Made by a program: the position numbers and the translations under genes. The notes under the pieces are model-generated. The model had not been told where the DNA came from. It ran no database searches and saw only the letters and a program-made list of their open reading frames with translations. Positions 29,613 to 32,120 of a stretch of 32,120 nt of DNA are shown here, one piece after another. This stretch comes from DASXSB01 sp036506275 (GTDB lineage: Bacteria; Methylomirabilota; Methylomirabilia; Rokubacteriales; CSP1-6), in the NCBI GenBank assembly GCA_036506275.1, contig DASXSB010000040.1, forward strand, positions 1-32,120, read 5' to 3'. The first letter of the stretch is position 1; every line of letters begins with the position of its first letter.

Positions 29613-30686
29613 ATGAGGGTCCTCAGGAGTCTCCGATTTGCTGTGTGGGCGTTCGCATTCATTCTCACCGCGCTTCCGAGCTTGGCCGCGGACTATCCGG
29701 CGCCGAAGGAAGGAAGCTGGGTGGTGCGCGACTTCCGTTTCCACACGGGCGAGGTGCTCCCCGAGCTGCGCCTTCACTACACGACCGTGGGCGCACCAAC
29801 CGGGGAGCCGGTGCTCGTCCTCCACGGCACGACCCAATCGGGCGCGGGGATGCTCACACCGGCGTTCGCGGGCGAGCTGTTCGGCATCGGACAACCACTG
29901 GACGGCGCCCGTTACTACGTGATCCTGCCCGATGCCATCGGCACCGGGAAATCCTCGAAGCCCTCCGACGGCCTCCGTACCGGCTTTCCCAAGTACAACT
30001 ACGACGACATGGTCCATGCGCAGTATCGCCTCCTGACGGAGCACCTGGGCGTGCGTCAGCTTCGGCTCGTGCTCGGGAACTCGATGGGAGGCATGCACAC
30101 CTGGCTCTGGGCCCAGAAATATCCGGACTTCATGGATATCGCGGTGCCGATGGCGTCGTTCCCGACCGAGATGTCCGGGCGCAACTGGATGATGCGCCGC
30201 CTGATCATCGACGCCATCCGCAACGATCCCGAATGGATGAACGGGAACTATGCCAAGCAGCCACCGAGCCTGCAGTTCGCGTCCGTGTTCTTTGGTATCG
30301 CCACCAGCGGCGGGACCCAGCGCCTGTACAAGACGGCGCCCACTCGCGAGAAGGCCGACCAACTCCTGAACCAGCGCCTGAGCGCGCCCTTCCGCGGTGA
30401 CGCCAACGACCATCTGTACCAGTGGGAGGCCTCGGGCGACTACAACGCCTCTCCCGGCTTGGAACGGATCCAGGCGACCGTTCTCGCCATCAACTCCGCC
30501 GACGACGAGCGAAACCCGCCCGAGCTCGGCGTCCTCGACCGCGAGATCAAGCGCGTCAAGAACGGCCGTGTGCTGCTGATTCCCGGCAGCGAGGAAACCT
30601 CAGGCCACGGCACCACCGCGCAAGCGAAGTTCTGGAAGCAGCACCTGGCCGAGCTGCTGCAGAGTACGCCACGGAAAGTGAAGTAG
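29613..30686 (+). CDS. exported alpha/beta hydrolase, homoserine acetyltransferase (MetX)-like
   Basis: The 357-residue protein has a clear signal peptide (SLRFAVWAFAFILTALPS, cleavage about residue 26 after SLA). The mature part is the MetX-type alpha/beta hydrolase fold: LRLHYTTVGAPTGEPVLVLHGTTQSG (about 52-77), ILPDAIGTGKSSKP (104-117), nucleophile Ser157 in VLGNSMGGMHTW, an Asp in the INSADDERNPPEL segment and His in SGHGTTA. Cytosolic MetX acetylates homoserine, but this one is exported, so an extracytoplasmic hydrolase or acyltransferase is more likely. The ATG at 29613 has GGGAGG about 6 nt upstream. The preceding 185-nt gap (29428-29612) shows no gene; its opposite strand may carry a faint coding remnant. 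Confidence 0.88.
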   Translation: MRVLRSLRFAVWAFAFILTALPSLAADYPAPKEGSWVVRDFRFHTGEVLPELRLHYTTVGAPTGEPVLVLHGTTQSGAGMLTPAFAGELFGIGQPLDGARYYVILPDAIGTGKSSKPSDGLRTGFPKYNYDDMVHAQYRLLTEHLGVRQLRLVLGNSMGGMHTWLWAQKYPDFMDIAVPMASFPTEMSGRNWMMRRLIIDAIRNDPEWMNGNYAKQPPSLQFASVFFGIATSGGTQRLYKTAPTREKADQLLNQRLSAPFRGDANDHLYQWEASGDYNASPGLERIQATVLAINSADDERNPPELGVLDREIKRVKNGRVLLIPGSEETSGHGTTAQAKFWKQHLAELLQSTPRKVK

Positions 30687-30774
30687 CGCGTCGGATGAGT
30701 CAGGACCGCACGGCGGCCGGGGCACCGCACGACCCACCCGCGCGCGACTAAGACGCGGCTGAGCAACCAGGACC

Positions 30775-31350
30775 GTGACGGGCCTTGCGCCCCAACTCGA
30801 GGACATCGACAGGCAGCTCGCGGACGCGCGTCGGCGAGCGCACGACGTCGCCGCGCGTGTGGGCCCGGAGCGCTGGGGCACCCGCCCCGCTCCAGAGGAA
30901 TGGTCGGTTGCCGAGTGCCTCATTCACCTGAATCTCACGTCCCGTGCCTTCTTGCCTCTCATCCGGGACGCCACCTTCGGGGGGCGAGCCCAGAACCTTC
31001 TCGGTGACGGCCCGTACCGTCGAGACGTCGTGGGCTGGGTCCTGTGCTGGATCATGGAGCCGCCGGCACGCTTCCGCATCAAGACGACGGCGCCGTTCGT
31101 GCCGGGGGGCGTCGAATCCCCGGCCAGGATCCTCGAGATGTTCGACGGCCTTCAAGATGCGCTGCGTGCGTGCGTGAGAGAGGTGCACGGGCTCGATCTC
31201 GGACGCCTGCGACTCGCCTCGCCGTTCAATGCACGCCTCAAATACAACCTCTACTCCTGCCTGAGGCTGATTCCCGCTCACCAGCGCCAGCATCTGGTTC
31301 AGGCGGAGAACGTGGTCGATAGCCTCCGCGCCGTCGGGGGCGGGGGTTGA
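30775..31350 (+). CDS. DinB-family metal-binding protein
   Basis: The 191-residue four-helix protein has the DinB/YfiT-type metal triad: His51 in the AECLIHLNL helix and His169/His173 in the AHQRQHLVQAENV helix. WSVAECLIHLNL near residues 43-54 is the usual first motif. Members include bacillithiol and mycothiol transferases and maleylpyruvate isomerases, plus many of unknown role. The GTG start at 30775 has no strong Shine-Dalgarno, and the upstream 88-nt gap holds nothing evident. The stop overlaps the TTG start of the transglutaminase-like gene (TTGA), so both are probably coupled. The thiol cofactor, if any, cannot be identified here. Confidence 0.85.
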   Translation: MTGLAPQLEDIDRQLADARRRAHDVAARVGPERWGTRPAPEEWSVAECLIHLNLTSRAFLPLIRDATFGGRAQNLLGDGPYRRDVVGWVLCWIMEPPARFRIKTTAPFVPGGVESPARILEMFDGLQDALRACVREVHGLDLGRLRLASPFNARLKYNLYSCLRLIPAHQRQHLVQAENVVDSLRAVGGGG

Positions 31351-31961
31351 CGACGCGCCGGCTCGCGGGCGTGGAGATGCGCTCGTGGGACGCCCTGCCC
31401 GCTGTGTTCTTGAGTCCCCTTCGCCCGCTCGCCGCCGATTTCACCGCCCGTGGCGTCACCAACTTCCGTGCCGCCGGACACTATCTCGAGAAGCTCCCGT
31501 ATGGAAGGACGGCGGAGCGAGCTGATTTCCGCGCCGTCCTCCGCGAAGGGCGGGGAACCTGCAGCACGAAGCATGCGCTCCTCGCGGCCCTCGCGGAGGA
31601 GCAGGGCGTGGCGGTTGTGCTGACGCTGGGAATCTACGAAATGCATGAACGCAATACTCCCGGCGTGGGTGCCGTCCTCTCCCGCTATGGCCTGCCGTAT
31701 GTCCCCGAAGCCCACTGCTATCTCGCGCACGAAGGGACACGGATCGACGTCACGCGTTCGGGTGCTGCGTCCGCGGAGGCGATCGCCGGATTCCTGCACG
31801 AAGAACCGATCGTCCCCAAGCAGATCGGGGACTACAAAGCCACCCTGCACCGACGATTCATGCGGGAGTGGGTCGCGCGCGCACCGGAGATCGTCGGCGC
31901 TCTCACCTTCAATGACGTGTGGGCGATTCGGGAGGAGTGTATTCGCGCTCTGGCGCAGTAA
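31347..31961 (+). CDS. transglutaminase-like cysteine protein
   Basis: The 204-residue protein has a Cys-His-Asp triad in the transglutaminase/NLPC-like order: Cys72 in GRGTCSTKHALLAALAEE, His123 in PEAHCYL and Asp134 in RIDVTRS. The GTCSTKHALLAALA helix is typical of transglutaminase-like proteases and amidases. The start is uncertain: TTG at 31347 overlaps the DinB stop (TTGA); GTG 31371 and ATG 31377 are alternatives. No signal peptide is seen, so it is probably cytoplasmic. Coupling to a DinB-family gene suggests a shared small-molecule thiol or amide pathway, but no specific reaction can be named. Its stop abuts, with no gap, the stop of the convergent cupin gene. Confidence 0.82.
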   Translation: MTTRRLAGVEMRSWDALPAVFLSPLRPLAADFTARGVTNFRAAGHYLEKLPYGRTAERADFRAVLREGRGTCSTKHALLAALAEEQGVAVVLTLGIYEMHERNTPGVGAVLSRYGLPYVPEAHCYLAHEGTRIDVTRSGAASAEAIAGFLHEEPIVPKQIGDYKATLHRRFMREWVARAPEIVGALTFNDVWAIREECIRALAQ

Positions 31962-32120
31962 CTATCGCTTGCCGGCCGGACGCTCCTCGCCGCTCTTCTT
32001 ATACGCCGGCGGCACGTAGACGTTCAGCGTGCGCAGAGGCGCGCGCCCGGTGGCCTTGATCTGGTGACGGTCGCGCCGCTCGATCAGCAGTAACGAACCC
32101 GCGCGGAGCGCGATGCGTCG
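31962..32120 (-). CDS. cupin-domain protein, C-terminal part (cut by window edge)
   Basis: The last 52 codons plus TAG are present; the 5' end is beyond the right edge. The sequence reads as the end of a small beta-barrel: LRAGSLLLIERRDRHQIKATG, then PLRTLNVYVPPAY and a charged tail ending KR. The GSLLLIERRDRHQIKATG strand pair, with His19 placed as in the second cupin motif (G-x-x-x-x-x-P/x-x-x-H-x-x-x-N-like), and the LNVYVPPAY strand match many one-domain cupins. No metal-ligand set can be judged from this fragment. The function is unknown; such proteins act as isomerases, dioxygenases or sugar-binding regulators. The frame and stop are clear. Confidence 0.7.
   Translation of the reverse strand, partial: RRIALRAGSLLLIERRDRHQIKATGRAPLRTLNVYVPPAYKKSGEERPAGKR

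Noticed and set aside
1..32120. Search for CRISPR arrays, tRNA/rRNA genes, transposases, integrases, toxin-antitoxin pairs and phage genes
   Set aside because: None was found by reading; no regularly spaced repeat array, no cloverleaf and no recombinase motif was seen.

Overview
The window is very GC-rich (roughly 70% by eye). It is gene-dense, with many 4-bp ATGA/GTGA start-stop overlaps and strong Shine-Dalgarno sequences. No tRNA, rRNA, CRISPR array, insertion sequence or phage gene was seen. The mix of genes suggests an aerobic Gram-negative soil or subsurface bacterium: an MlaC-type periplasmic protein, several lipoproteins, MurNAc recycling, an O2-dependent haem branch, sugar-acid and acyl-CoA catabolism, and a type III PKS. 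Candidatus Rokubacteria/Methylomirabilota or a similar deep lineage would fit, but that is inference from gene content and base composition, not from a marker gene.

Layout. (1) 1-1863, minus: a type III polyketide synthase, a SAM methyltransferase and an FAD oxidoreductase (cut by the left edge), all overlapping, resembling alkylresorcinol/alkylquinone operons. Divergent from it are a gamma-carbonic anhydrase-like protein and a DJ-1/PfpI protein (1936-3038). (2) 3074-5844, minus: SDR, acyl-CoA dehydrogenase and an atypical crotonase; divergent is an IlvD/Edd sugar-acid dehydratase (5892-7625). (3) 7701-16683: a cell-wall salvage neighbourhood with MurQ, NamZ (DUF1343), NagZ, a Na+/solute symporter with an MlaC-like protein, and a BadF/BadG amino-sugar kinase coupled to a small Fe-S-like protein. 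A three-gene cassette of small exported proteins with two large hairpins sits inside it. (4) 16788-20388: adenylate cyclase, LysM-deacetylase lipoprotein and LysM/TPR lipoprotein, overlapping. (5) 20390-22944, minus: Ldh2-type dehydrogenase, a 74-residue orphan and an APC permease. (6) 23097-24201: a zinc-ribbon/PilZ protein and a lipoprotein with 15-residue repeats. (7) 24330-27693, minus: hemE-hemH-hemG. (8) 27757-32120: a benzoylformate decarboxylase-like ThDP enzyme, a secreted MetX-like alpha/beta hydrolase, DinB and transglutaminase-like proteins, and the tail of a cupin protein.

The most coherent biology is in region 3. NamZ and NagZ would release MurNAc and GlcNAc from wall fragments, the symporter could import a sugar, the BadF/BadG kinase could phosphorylate it, and MurQ would convert MurNAc-6-P to GlcNAc-6-P. 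The adjacent LysM/deacetylase operon may belong to the same envelope theme. Several of these genes lack a Shine-Dalgarno sequence and instead have a TAnnnT box 5-8 nt before the start codon, which suggests leaderless transcripts. No intergenic gap exceeds 300 bases; the largest, 11455-11689, holds a GC-rich hairpin and the nagZ promoter.
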